Positions 6,768 through 13,448 are shown, numbered from the stretch's first letter. The stretch: DNA of 13,872 nt from CAYUTA01 sp964447605 (GCA_964447605.1 CAYUTA010000066.1:1-13872), one strand, 5' to 3'. The notes: generated by a model from the sequence alone, not told the origin. Program-made: numbers and translations.

Positions 6768-7793
6768 TTATCTGGCGTAGCTGCCTTTGATAACCGCCTT
6801 AGCAAGCACTTTGCCGTCCATCGCCGCGCGCAGGGCCTTGAGGCGGTATCCGGGGGTGAGCTCCACCGTTTCGCCAAGCGCGTACACGGTGATGACATAG
6901 GTATGCACGCCCGCGGGGGGCGTCGGCCCGCCGTAGCCCTCCTGCTCAAAATCGTTCCTGCCCTGCACCATCTGCCCGGCAAGATCGATGCTGGCATTTT
7001 CCGGGAGCTCGCAGCTCGTTTGGTCCACGGGAATGTTGGCGGCCAGCCAGTGCACCCAGTTGCCGCCGTCAGGATCGATCATGGTCAGCGCAAGCGCCTT
7101 CGTTCCCTCGGGAATATAGCTGATTGTCAGCGGGAGGGAGCGCGTGGGGATGCGGCCGTTGACGAACTGCTCGCCCTTCCTGCCGTATGCAAGCCCCATC
7201 TCGCCATCTACGATGCCGTCGCTCGTTACCTCCATGTCCGGCATGGGCGTGGGCTCCGGCACGGCGGTCGGTTCGGGGGGAGCGGCCGTTTCGGCGATCC
7301 CGGAGCCATCCACAACGATTGCATTGCGCAGATCAAGCGTGCGCGCCACATCTTTATCGGAACGGAACAAAACCGCGGTTTCCGGCAGTGTTTCAACAAA
7401 AAAGTGGAAGCTTGCGACAAGATCATAGCCTGCGACCTCCGCCGTCGCCGCAAAGGTGATGTCGGTTGACGTTTTCTCGCTTCCGTCCGGCATGGAAAGC
7501 CGCATGTCGAGCAGGCTCTTGGGTGAAGGATTGCCGTTTCCGCCCAAGGTGAATTGAACGGGAATTTTCTGTCCCTTTTGCAGCACCTGAATTTTATAGG
7601 AAGCGTTTTCGTGGATGCCGTTGCGTACGATGCGCCAGAACGCATACGTTGTATCCTCAAGCGTAAACGGCCGGCTGGACAAGCCCTCCGGCAGCGGCTC
7701 GGCGCTCGCCGGCGCCGCTTCCGCAGCGGGGGCGGCGCATCCCGCCGCAAGCAACAAAAATGCGGCAAGGAACCCTGCAAAAAAACGTTTCAT
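6768..7793 (-). CDS. Lipoprotein with C-terminal PEBP (YbhB/YbcL, RKIP-like) domain
   Basis: This 341-aa protein has lipobox LLAAGC with Cys19. A strand-rich N-terminal domain (about 40-160) is followed by a PEPTAVPEPTPMP stalk (about 173-185) and a PEBP-fold domain (about 188-340). The PEBP assignment rests on MIDPDGGNWVHWL, the NIP segment, GRNDF, GYGGPTPPAG and HTYVITVYAL in the expected order. This matches the ligand-pocket residues of the phosphatidylethanolamine-binding/Raf kinase inhibitor family. Bacterial members are usually free-standing proteins of about 150-180 aa, so a surface-anchored fusion is unusual. AAGGAGG precedes the ATG. It is the first gene of the apparent operon, directly downstream of the kinase gene. 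PEBP proteins bind anionic groups and some eukaryotic ones regulate kinases; any such role here is inference. Confidence 0.88.
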   Translation of the reverse strand: MKRFFAGFLAAFLLLAAGCAAPAAEAAPASAEPLPEGLSSRPFTLEDTTYAFWRIVRNGIHENASYKIQVLQKGQKIPVQFTLGGNGNPSPKSLLDMRLSMPDGSEKTSTDITFAATAEVAGYDLVASFHFFVETLPETAVLFRSDKDVARTLDLRNAIVVDGSGIAETAAPPEPTAVPEPTPMPDMEVTSDGIVDGEMGLAYGRKGEQFVNGRIPTRSLPLTISYIPEGTKALALTMIDPDGGNWVHWLAANIPVDQTSCELPENASIDLAGQMVQGRNDFEQEGYGGPTPPAGVHTYVITVYALGETVELTPGYRLKALRAAMDGKVLAKAVIKGSYAR

Positions 7794-7893
7794 AGCGTCT
7801 CCTCCTTGTTTTGATGGCTACATGCTATCATTGACGGGCAGAGCGGTTTTCCGGTAAAGTTGCAGCAATCGCTGAATCCCGATGCATAAGGAT

Positions 7894-7902
7894 ATTTTAG
7901 CA
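7894..7902 (-). promoter_or_regulatory. Possible extended -10 promoter of the seven-gene operon
   Basis: On the minus strand TGCTAAAAT matches the extended -10 form TG-n-TANAAT. The hexamer at the -35 spacing is poor. It would give a leader of about 94 bases before the ATG at 7793. It abuts the U-tract of the kinase-unit terminator, so the operon may restart here after termination, or be fed by read-through. I see no better promoter in this gap. Confidence 0.3.
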
Positions 7903-7906
7903 AAAC

Positions 7907-7952
7907 AAAAAGGCCCTATGGTTTGCCGGCGGCAGACTCACGGGGCTTTTTT
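7907..7952 (-). terminator. Intrinsic terminator after the kinase gene
   Basis: Complementary arms AAAAAGGCCC (7907-7916) and GGGGCTTTTT (7942-7951) pair with one mismatch around a GC-rich loop. On the minus strand the stem runs directly into a T-rich tract (CCTTTTTGTTTT), beginning about 20 bases after the stop codon of the 7973-10249 gene. The plus strand also ends in a T-run, but no plus-strand gene faces it. Confidence 0.7.
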
Positions 7953-7972
7953 AAAAATTCTGTCGCTACGCT

Positions 7973-10249
7973 TTATTCATAGGAGACGGTGAATCCGGCC
8001 GGCTCTACCGTCTTGAGCGCCGGACGCATATCCTCGCTGAGCACCAGCGTTTGCAGGGCGGGGAGTTTGGCGAGCGGCGAAAGATCGCCGATCGCGCAGC
8101 CTGCGATATTCAGATATGTCAGCTCTGTGTGGACCTCGATGCCCGAGAGGCTTGTCAAATTGCTGTGCTTGACCTCCAAAGAGATAAGCCCCGTTACATC
8201 CGACAGATACGACAGCGAATCGATTGAGGAATAACCGATCTTCAGCACCCGGATGCGGCGCGCCCCAAGATGCGCGTAGCTGTCGGTTTTGTTGGCAATA
8301 TCCAGAAACTCAAAATTTCCCATCCGGTCCAGGGCGGCGGGATCGTAGCCCGGGACGTCGCACAGGTCGAGGCAGCGCAGCGCCCTGCAGCGCGCAAGGG
8401 GCGAAAGATCCGCAACCGGGTTATCGTTGATGCCTACGGAGGCGAGGGCGGTTAATCCGGAAAGGGCGGAGACGTCGGGGATCCGATTGTGCTTGAACTC
8501 CACTTTTTCCAGCAGCGGCAAACCGGAAAGAGGGGAGATATCCGAAATTTGCTGCGCCGCGAGGCATATTGTGCGAAGGTTCGGCAGGAGCTTTACATCC
8601 TCGAGGGAGGTGATTTCGCCACGAATTTTCTTACCGGCGTACCAATCGTCCGCCGAAGCGTAAAAATCCTCCGAATTGGCGGAGATGACCCCGGCGAATA
8701 CATAGACCGCCTCCACGCTTTCCAGCTCCGCCTTTGTCACCTCGTCCGATTCGCTTTTTCCGAGCGCCGCGCGAACCGCCTGTTCCATCAGCGGCTCCGT
8801 AAAGCCCAGAGCGGAAATGGGCTTCGCCCTGGGCGGATATACGCCGGCAAGCTGCGGCGGCAGGCCGTTTCCATAGGCGCGGTCGGCGTTATAGAGAATG
8901 ACCGCCACATCGCCCAGGGTGATATGATCTGGGCGGTTGACGTTGTTGTAGACGCCCTTTTTCTCGGCAAAGGGCTTTGCCACCCGGATACCGGGGTATT
9001 CGCCGGTGTCGCCCTTGAGGCTCGACCAATCGGCCACCACGTCGGGAAAGTAGATCTTGACTGCGAAGTATACCATCATATCCAGCCGCATGCTTTCCGA
9101 ATCCTCAAAGTTCCACGGCAGGAAGCTTTCTTCCACCTCCATCGGCGGCATGGCGGCCGGCCGGGCGTTGGCATAGTCATACCCGTATCCGTATACGTTG
9201 ACGAGCAATTCCCGGATATAGCCGATGGTGGCGGTTTGTGTGTCGGATGAAAACAGCGCAGTCGCATATTTTTCGTTCAGATAAGCGGCCGCCTGCTCTG
9301 CAATCGCTTCATCGGTGATGTAGGCGGGCACGTGACCGGGGTCGTTCAAGTCGCTTTTTGCGGCTGCGCGTCCGGCCAATATGCCGGCGACCGCCGCGCC
9401 GCCAAGCAGCAGGCATACGGCGGCAACAATCAAGCGCCTCGCAACCTTCGCTTTAGGAAGCTGCCCCCGCAGGGCGCGCTTGACCTGGGCGGCGGAGGCG
9501 TAGCGCTCCTTGGGCGCAAATGCGGTGCATTTTTGCACAATATGCCTTAGTCCCCGGCCCCGAATCCCGCTTCGTACCCGCACAAACTCCGTACTCTGCG
9601 TTAAAAGGAAGCCCAGCACCATGCCCAGAGAAAAGATGTCCGAGCGGCAGTCCGTTTGCGAAAAGCCGTATTGCTCCGGCGGGGCAAAGGAACGGGTGCC
9701 GAGCTTCTGCGTATCGGTTTTGGCGTACTTATCAAAGGTGCGGGAAATGCCAAAGTCGATGAGAGCGATCGGTCCGTTTTCCTTGAGAATGATGTTCTCC
9801 GGCTTGATGTCCCGGTGGATGATGGGGGGCGTTTGAGCGTGAAGATAAATCAGAGCGTCGCAAAGCTGCAGCCCGATCCCAACGGCATCCGGAGGGGAAA
9901 GCGGCGCGGCGGAAACCGCTTCGGCGAGCGTCTCTCCCTTCACATACTCCCGCACAACGCAAACCATGGTTTCGTTCCGATACTCCGCAATAAAGGAGGG
10001 CAGCGCGGGATGGCTGAGCTTTTTTAACAGTTCGCCCTCGCCGCTCACGCCGGCGCGGTCCGCCGCATAACACTTGGCAACCGCAAACGTACTGGCCTTC
10101 CTGTCCTGCACCAGCAGCGTTTCGTTCCAATCGCTTGCATGAAAGCATTCCATGGGTTCATAGGCGGCGAGAAACCCGGCGGGAAACCGGCTGTTGTCAT
10201 AGCCGTCCGAAAACTCCCGCATGCAGGCTGTAAGCTCTTCCGGTTTCAT
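7973..10249 (-). CDS. Transmembrane Ser/Thr protein kinase with extracytoplasmic leucine-rich repeats
   Basis: This 758-aa protein has an N-terminal Hanks-type kinase domain (about 30-262). The ATP lysine is K59 (AVAK) with a candidate helix-C Glu at 71 or 73. The catalytic loop is IIHRDIKPEN (D147, K149, N152), the metal site is DFG (D165) and the activation segment is GTRSFAPPEQYG (184-195), with PPE in place of APE. The usual glycine-rich loop is not recognisable. A TM helix (about 272-293) leads outside to a 250-residue domain of unknown type and then eight or nine LRRs of about 22 residues (about 546-748) with L-x-x-L-x-x-L and (I/L)SPLSG-like turns, of the SDS22/internalin style. Most Gram-positive receptor kinases carry PASTA repeats instead. 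The ATG overlaps the stop codon of the upstream HTH gene (ATGA), implying coupled translation. Confidence 0.92.
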   Translation of the reverse strand: MKPEELTACMREFSDGYDNSRFPAGFLAAYEPMECFHASDWNETLLVQDRKASTFAVAKCYAADRAGVSGEGELLKKLSHPALPSFIAEYRNETMVCVVREYVKGETLAEAVSAAPLSPPDAVGIGLQLCDALIYLHAQTPPIIHRDIKPENIILKENGPIALIDFGISRTFDKYAKTDTQKLGTRSFAPPEQYGFSQTDCRSDIFSLGMVLGFLLTQSTEFVRVRSGIRGRGLRHIVQKCTAFAPKERYASAAQVKRALRGQLPKAKVARRLIVAAVCLLLGGAAVAGILAGRAAAKSDLNDPGHVPAYITDEAIAEQAAAYLNEKYATALFSSDTQTATIGYIRELLVNVYGYGYDYANARPAAMPPMEVEESFLPWNFEDSESMRLDMMVYFAVKIYFPDVVADWSSLKGDTGEYPGIRVAKPFAEKKGVYNNVNRPDHITLGDVAVILYNADRAYGNGLPPQLAGVYPPRAKPISALGFTEPLMEQAVRAALGKSESDEVTKAELESVEAVYVFAGVISANSEDFYASADDWYAGKKIRGEITSLEDVKLLPNLRTICLAAQQISDISPLSGLPLLEKVEFKHNRIPDVSALSGLTALASVGINDNPVADLSPLARCRALRCLDLCDVPGYDPAALDRMGNFEFLDIANKTDSYAHLGARRIRVLKIGYSSIDSLSYLSDVTGLISLEVKHSNLTSLSGIEVHTELTYLNIAGCAIGDLSPLAKLPALQTLVLSEDMRPALKTVEPAGFTVSYE

Positions 10250-10710
10250 GATTGCGCCTTATGCCCCAAAATGGCCAGTTCCATGCAGGAAAGCAGTGCT
10301 TGCGTATCGGTAAAGCTCAGGCGGCGGTTTATGCAGTAAATCAACGCCGCGTCCCGCTTGATTCTCGGATACAGGGCGGATTTGCGCGCGATGCGCAGCA
10401 AGCCCTGGGTTTCCTCATAGTCAAGGCCAAAACCGACGGCCAGTTGAATCACCTTATCCCTGGACGGATTTTTGGTTCCCTGAAAAATCTGAAATCCAAA
10501 GGAACGGTCGAGCCCCGACCGGCGGATGACGTCCGCCCGCAGGATATTCCGCTCGCCGCAGAGCGCCTCCAGGTGTTCCGGCAGCGACGGCACACGCATC
10601 GATACCTCCTGCGCTTTCAAATAATCCTCCACCCTCGACGCCTTGAAGATGCCGCCAAGCAGGGCGCTGGTGCTGGTTTGCTTATTCAATGCCTCTGTTT
10701 TCGTTTCCAT
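10246..10710 (-). CDS. Small XRE-like helix-turn-helix protein, coupled to the kinase
   Basis: This 154-aa protein has a lambda-repressor-like helical core (about 45-105), including ADVIRRSGLDRSFGFQIFQG followed by KNPSRDKVIQLA. This is the pattern of a Firmicutes XRE-type family often seen near Ser/Thr kinases. The C-terminal 50 residues (YPRIKRDAALIYCINRRLS...) look helical and may mediate dimerisation or kinase contact. The frame is also open from an ATG at 10728, which would add six residues. I prefer 10710 because a purine-rich GGGCGGG lies six bases upstream, while 10728 has no ribosome site. The choice is not certain. Its stop overlaps the kinase start by four bases. It could repress its own operon or act as a cytosolic adaptor or substrate for the kinase. 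Confidence 0.82.
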   Translation of the reverse strand: METKTEALNKQTSTSALLGGIFKASRVEDYLKAQEVSMRVPSLPEHLEALCGERNILRADVIRRSGLDRSFGFQIFQGTKNPSRDKVIQLAVGFGLDYEETQGLLRIARKSALYPRIKRDAALIYCINRRLSFTDTQALLSCMELAILGHKAQS

Positions 10711-10753
10711 ATAAGACCCGCCCGTCATATTATGATAAGAAATATTTTATCTT

Positions 10754-10782
10754 AGTATACAGCAAACGCGGTGTGTTTCCAA
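10754..10782 (-). promoter_or_regulatory. Sigma-A type promoter of the HTH-kinase unit
   Basis: On the minus strand the -35 TTGGAA (10777-10782) and -10 TATACT (10754-10759) are separated by exactly 17 bases. Transcription should start near 10747, giving a leader of about 37 bases to the ATG at 10710. The 11-base string GCTGTATACTA around the -10 box is shared exactly with the promoter of the beta-helix gene. Confidence 0.65.
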
Positions 10783-10804
10783 GGGCGGGCGGCGTTGAAA
10801 TCAG

Positions 10805-10834
10805 AAAAAAGGGAGGCGCCCTTAGCGCCCCTCC
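10805..10834 (-). terminator. Intrinsic terminator of the beta-helix gene transcript
   Basis: On the minus strand GGAGG...CGC pairs with GCG...CCTCC, an 8-bp GC-rich stem with a two-base bulge, immediately followed by CTTTTTT. It lies about 280 bases past the stop codon of the 11117-12841 gene and just upstream of the HTH/kinase promoter, insulating the two units. Confidence 0.65.
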
Positions 10835-10858
10835 AACAAGGATGTTTACGAAAATCGA

Positions 10859-10891
10859 CCACCCCATGAACCGTAAAAGCTCGTGGGGTGG
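10859..10891. repeat. Long hairpin (11-bp arms)
   Basis: CCACCCCATGA (10859-10869) faces TCGTGGGGTGG (10881-10891), with an 11-base loop. The only non-Watson-Crick position pairs as G-U in RNA. The plus strand continues CTGTTTT and the minus strand TCGATTTTCG, so either could be a weak terminator. It belongs to no gene I can identify. Confidence 0.5.
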
Positions 10892-10914
10892 CTGTTTTAG
10901 AAGATTATTCAGCT

Positions 10915-10938
10915 GCTCTCGAAAGGAGAGCGCTTTTT
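10915..10938 (+). terminator. Plus-strand terminator-like hairpin
   Basis: GCTCTC (10915-10920) and GAGAGC (10926-10931) form a perfect stem with loop GAAAG, followed on the plus strand by GCTTTTT. The form is that of an intrinsic terminator on the plus strand, but no plus-strand gene precedes it. It overlaps the minus-strand 32-codon ORF at 10905-11003. Confidence 0.4.
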
Positions 10939-11116
10939 ATGACGTCCAATTCCAGGTGGTTTCCCCGGTGTTCGAGTTGGTAAAGGGAAACCTTGCTATC
11001 CATTTCATTTACTGTATCCCCGGCTGCTTCCGCTGGGCCGGCAGACACTGCCGGTCGCCTTGCTTGTCCTGAAATCCGAAAAAGAAGAACGAGGATATGC
11101 CATCTTGCACATCCGC

Positions 11117-12841
11117 CTATGGGACTAACGTGGTTTTACCATTGCGGTCAGATAGCTTTTCGCGTATCGCCTTCGCAGCGCCGCCCTCAGTAAAGAGCGT
11201 CTTTAGAAATTTAGGCTCTCCACCTGTGCTGCTGTAATCGTTAATGCTGAGCAGTGTACCGTCGGCCAGCGAAAGATAGGTGTTCCCATCCATCGTCAAC
11301 CAAGACATATCTCCATCGAATCGTGCGACACGGATAAGGTTCTCCCCTTTGTATGCGTAGGCAAATACATTATTGCGCACCACAATGTTCTCGTTGCCTG
11401 GGTTCATCCATAGCGCCAAAGCGCCGCAGCCTTCGCCATCAAGCAGATACTTTCCTTGTGCATCATAGCGCTGGTCATAATGTGCCCACTCTCGGAAAGC
11501 TGTGTTCACCACAATGTTGTCCTCAAAGGTGATATTCGTAAAAATCGGCGCATTTCGCACGGTATGCATGGCGTTCCAGTCTGCTATCAGAAAACCGCCG
11601 TTACATCCCTCCAATACGTTTTGGGAGGCAATACATCCGCTCCGATATGGGTCGTCCGGGTTTCCTGAAAACGCCTCAACCGTAATGCCATAATCAAATG
11701 TGTTTGTTATATAGTTATTCACTGCGGAATTATTGACGCCGCCAAGCATAATAGCATCGCCCGTGCTCATCATATTACAGTTTTCCGGCTGATCCGTAAT
11801 GTCACCAGGGTCCATGCTCATGCCTCCGATCCAAGCAATCTCGCAATTGCGAATGATTGCGTTCTGGCTGTCGTGAACCATAATGCCTACAGAACCGAAG
11901 CGGAAGCAGAGGTTATCCAATATGGCGTTACTTTTTACCGAAGCTAAGCCCATGCACCAGGCGTTGTTACCCAGCGCAAATTCCATGGAGGAAAACAGAG
12001 CGCCAGGATTACCGTCGTCACAGCGCAGGTAAAGGTCTCCAACGGCTGATACGGAGTCGCCGCTGACTTTTGGGCGTATATCACAGAAAAAGTGTAAATT
12101 CTCCGTAATGGTTTCTGGCGTTAGCACAGGAAGATTTTCAAGCTTGTCCCACGGATAAGAATCATTGGAGTTCATCTTGATGTGCGTTTCCCCATCCCAG
12201 TATGCAAAGTCGCGCAGCGCAACAGTCTCGCCGTCACACAGGATGATTCCTGCCTGCTGCATAGGCAAATAGAATTTCCAAATGTGATTTGTGCCATTCA
12301 CAAGCGTCCATTTACTTTCGTCTGCCCCGTCCTCCGGGGAACCGTAAATGCGAGGCTTTTCCCCCGTGCCATATGCGGAGTAGGTTACGCCCTCCACCGT
12401 GCGCAACATCCCGCGCCACAGCCCGCCGCGCTCAAAAAGCACAACATCCCCGCTTTGGATGTTTGCCTGCTGGTTTTTGTGCTGGCTTGCCCACATAAAT
12501 TCAGGAAAATCGGGGTTGTTAAGCTGTCCTTCCCACGTCCAGGCGCAGCTGTTTACCTTACTCAATGTTTTCCATGCGGTTTCAGGCGTAAGGCCGTCGT
12601 TTGTATCATTTCCGCTGTTGGATACATAATAGATTCTGCCTGTTGCACTATATTCGGATGCGCTGGTAAGAATTTCCTCCCGGCGCTTTGCCGTGAGCGC
12701 ATCAAGTGCTGCATGCTGTTGGGCTTCCGGTATTGGCTGCGCCGTGGAGTCTGGCGCTTCCGGCTCGCTGGGGGTCGGCTGGCAGGCAACAAGGGACGAA
12801 AGCAGAATCAGCGGCAGAATAAAAGAACAAACGCGTTTCAT
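11117..12841 (-). CDS. Lipoprotein with right-handed parallel beta-helix (polysaccharide-lyase-like)
   Basis: This 574-aa lipoprotein has lipobox SLVAC with Cys20 and a short Pro/Glu linker. The segment YYVSNSGNDTNDGLTPETAW (about 71-90) is typical of secreted beta-helix proteins near the DUF1565/pectate-lyase group. The body (about 300-520) has beta-helix rungs with repeated N-x-I/V turns, such as AIIRNCEIAWIGG, NNSAVNNYITN and ENIVVRNNVFAYAY. A role in binding or cleaving plant or mucosal polysaccharide is a family-based inference, and I cannot point to catalytic residues. The frame is open to 12940, but I start at 12841, where AAGGAGA precedes the ATG and the signal peptide begins. Its sequence is visibly less GC-rich than the operon genes and it has its own promoter and terminator, consistent with separate acquisition. 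Confidence 0.85.
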   Translation of the reverse strand: MKRVCSFILPLILLSSLVACQPTPSEPEAPDSTAQPIPEAQQHAALDALTAKRREEILTSASEYSATGRIYYVSNSGNDTNDGLTPETAWKTLSKVNSCAWTWEGQLNNPDFPEFMWASQHKNQQANIQSGDVVLFERGGLWRGMLRTVEGVTYSAYGTGEKPRIYGSPEDGADESKWTLVNGTNHIWKFYLPMQQAGIILCDGETVALRDFAYWDGETHIKMNSNDSYPWDKLENLPVLTPETITENLHFFCDIRPKVSGDSVSAVGDLYLRCDDGNPGALFSSMEFALGNNAWCMGLASVKSNAILDNLCFRFGSVGIMVHDSQNAIIRNCEIAWIGGMSMDPGDITDQPENCNMMSTGDAIMLGGVNNSAVNNYITNTFDYGITVEAFSGNPDDPYRSGCIASQNVLEGCNGGFLIADWNAMHTVRNAPIFTNITFEDNIVVNTAFREWAHYDQRYDAQGKYLLDGEGCGALALWMNPGNENIVVRNNVFAYAYKGENLIRVARFDGDMSWLTMDGNTYLSLADGTLLSINDYSSTGGEPKFLKTLFTEGGAAKAIREKLSDRNGKTTLVP

Positions 12842-12951
12842 ACAAGGCTCTCCTTTACCGTATATAAATTTTTGTTCTTGCCATGATTCGTATCGCCGAT
12901 AGGCGGCAGGGATGGCATACCGCTCCGACTGAATATACATTATTTAAGAAT

Positions 12952-13031
12952 AATTCGCAGAATATAACAAATCCCCCAAACAGCTATCTCAAGTGATTGC
13001 TCCGCAAGAGAAGACCAATTCGGAATATAAC
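12952..13031. repeat. Pair of AATTCG(CA)GAATATAAC direct repeats
   Basis: AATTCGCAGAATATAAC (12952-12968) and AATTCGGAATATAAC (13017-13031) are identical apart from a two-base insertion. Each contains a small inverted repeat, ATTC-n-GAAT. Their starts are 65 bases apart, close to six helical turns. Both lie just downstream of the beta-helix gene promoter, inside its leader, a suitable place for a repressor-type operator. Confidence 0.4.
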
Positions 13032-13042
13032 GCCACAAATAT

Positions 13043-13071
13043 AGTATACAGCTAAAAGGTACACGTTACAA
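13043..13071 (-). promoter_or_regulatory. Sigma-A type promoter of the beta-helix lipoprotein gene
   Basis: On the minus strand the -35 TTGTAA (13066-13071) and -10 TATACT (13043-13048) are separated by 17 bases. The predicted start near 13036 gives a leader of about 195 bases before the ATG at 12841, long enough for regulation. The -10 region shares GCTGTATACTA with the HTH/kinase promoter. Confidence 0.6.
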
Positions 13072-13224
13072 TAAACAGCTCAACCTTCACACCACTACAC
13101 CCCTTTCCCAAATGGACATTAGGCAGAGGGTGTTTTGCAGTACGGCACAAACTCATTCGCTATTATTTTTAGCCCTCTTACCCAATTTTTCCCCCAAGGA
13201 TCGTCAGACGCAGTGGGGACAATT

Positions 13225-13241
13225 CACACCCGAAGGGTGTG
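13225..13241. repeat. Perfect short hairpin
   Basis: CACACCC (13225-13231) and GGGTGTG (13235-13241) flank a GAA loop. No T-run follows on either strand, so it is not a terminator. Short, stable tri-loop hairpins like this occur in structured RNAs and in transfer or replication origins. Confidence 0.5.
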
Positions 13242-13250
13242 GTAAGCAGC

Positions 13251-13297
13251 CTATCTGTCGGACATCCGCCCTCATCCCCCTGTCGGGATACAGATAG
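13251..13297. repeat. Inverted repeat with internal direct repeat
   Basis: CTATCTGT (13251-13258) and ACAGATAG (13290-13297) are perfect 8-bp arms. CTGTCGG occurs twice in direct orientation (13255-13261 and 13280-13286). Outside the arms GCAGC (13246-13250) and GCTGC (13304-13308) extend the symmetry after a seven-base bulge. It begins ten bases after the 13225-13241 hairpin. Confidence 0.45.
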
Positions 13298-13448
13298 CTT
13301 TCTTGCTGCACAGGCTGAAAAGCGGATACAGGCAAGGCTTAGGAAAAAGAAAGACCGTTAGCGCTTCAAAAATCCCGCGGCAAATCTTAAAACCTGAAAA
13401 CATCCTTATCCTTGTCAGAGTATGGCATTCTGGACAGCCCATTAGGCC

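Larger units (their letters stand above)
10729..11116. other. Spacer between the beta-helix gene and the HTH/kinase unit
   Basis: These 388 bases hold the HTH/kinase promoter (10754-10782), a minus-strand terminator (10805-10834) and two further hairpins (10859-10891 and 10915-10938). They also hold two back-to-back minus-strand ORFs of 32 codons each (11005-11103 and 10905-11003). The second reads MDSKVSLYQLEHRGNHLELD at its start, but neither has a good ribosome site. I recognise no family. The stretch could be a decayed gene or mobile-element relic. Confidence 0.5.

Noticed and set aside
6755..6997. N-terminal extension of the YD-repeat protein frame
   Set aside because: It lies inside the PEBP gene in another frame and reads as low-quality Arg-rich sequence before the real TM start.
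8489..9250. Plus-strand 253-codon ORF opposite the kinase
   Set aside because: The opposite strand encodes a kinase ectodomain with LRRs, and the plus frame has no recognisable domain or ribosome site.
12182..12886. Plus-strand 234-codon ORF opposite the beta-helix gene
   Set aside because: The composition is Cys/Arg/Phe-rich without domains, and the minus strand has a lipobox and beta-helix rungs.
12842..12940. 33-residue N-terminal extension of the beta-helix lipoprotein
   Set aside because: It would place a charged stretch before the signal peptide; AAGGAGA sits properly before the ATG at 12841.
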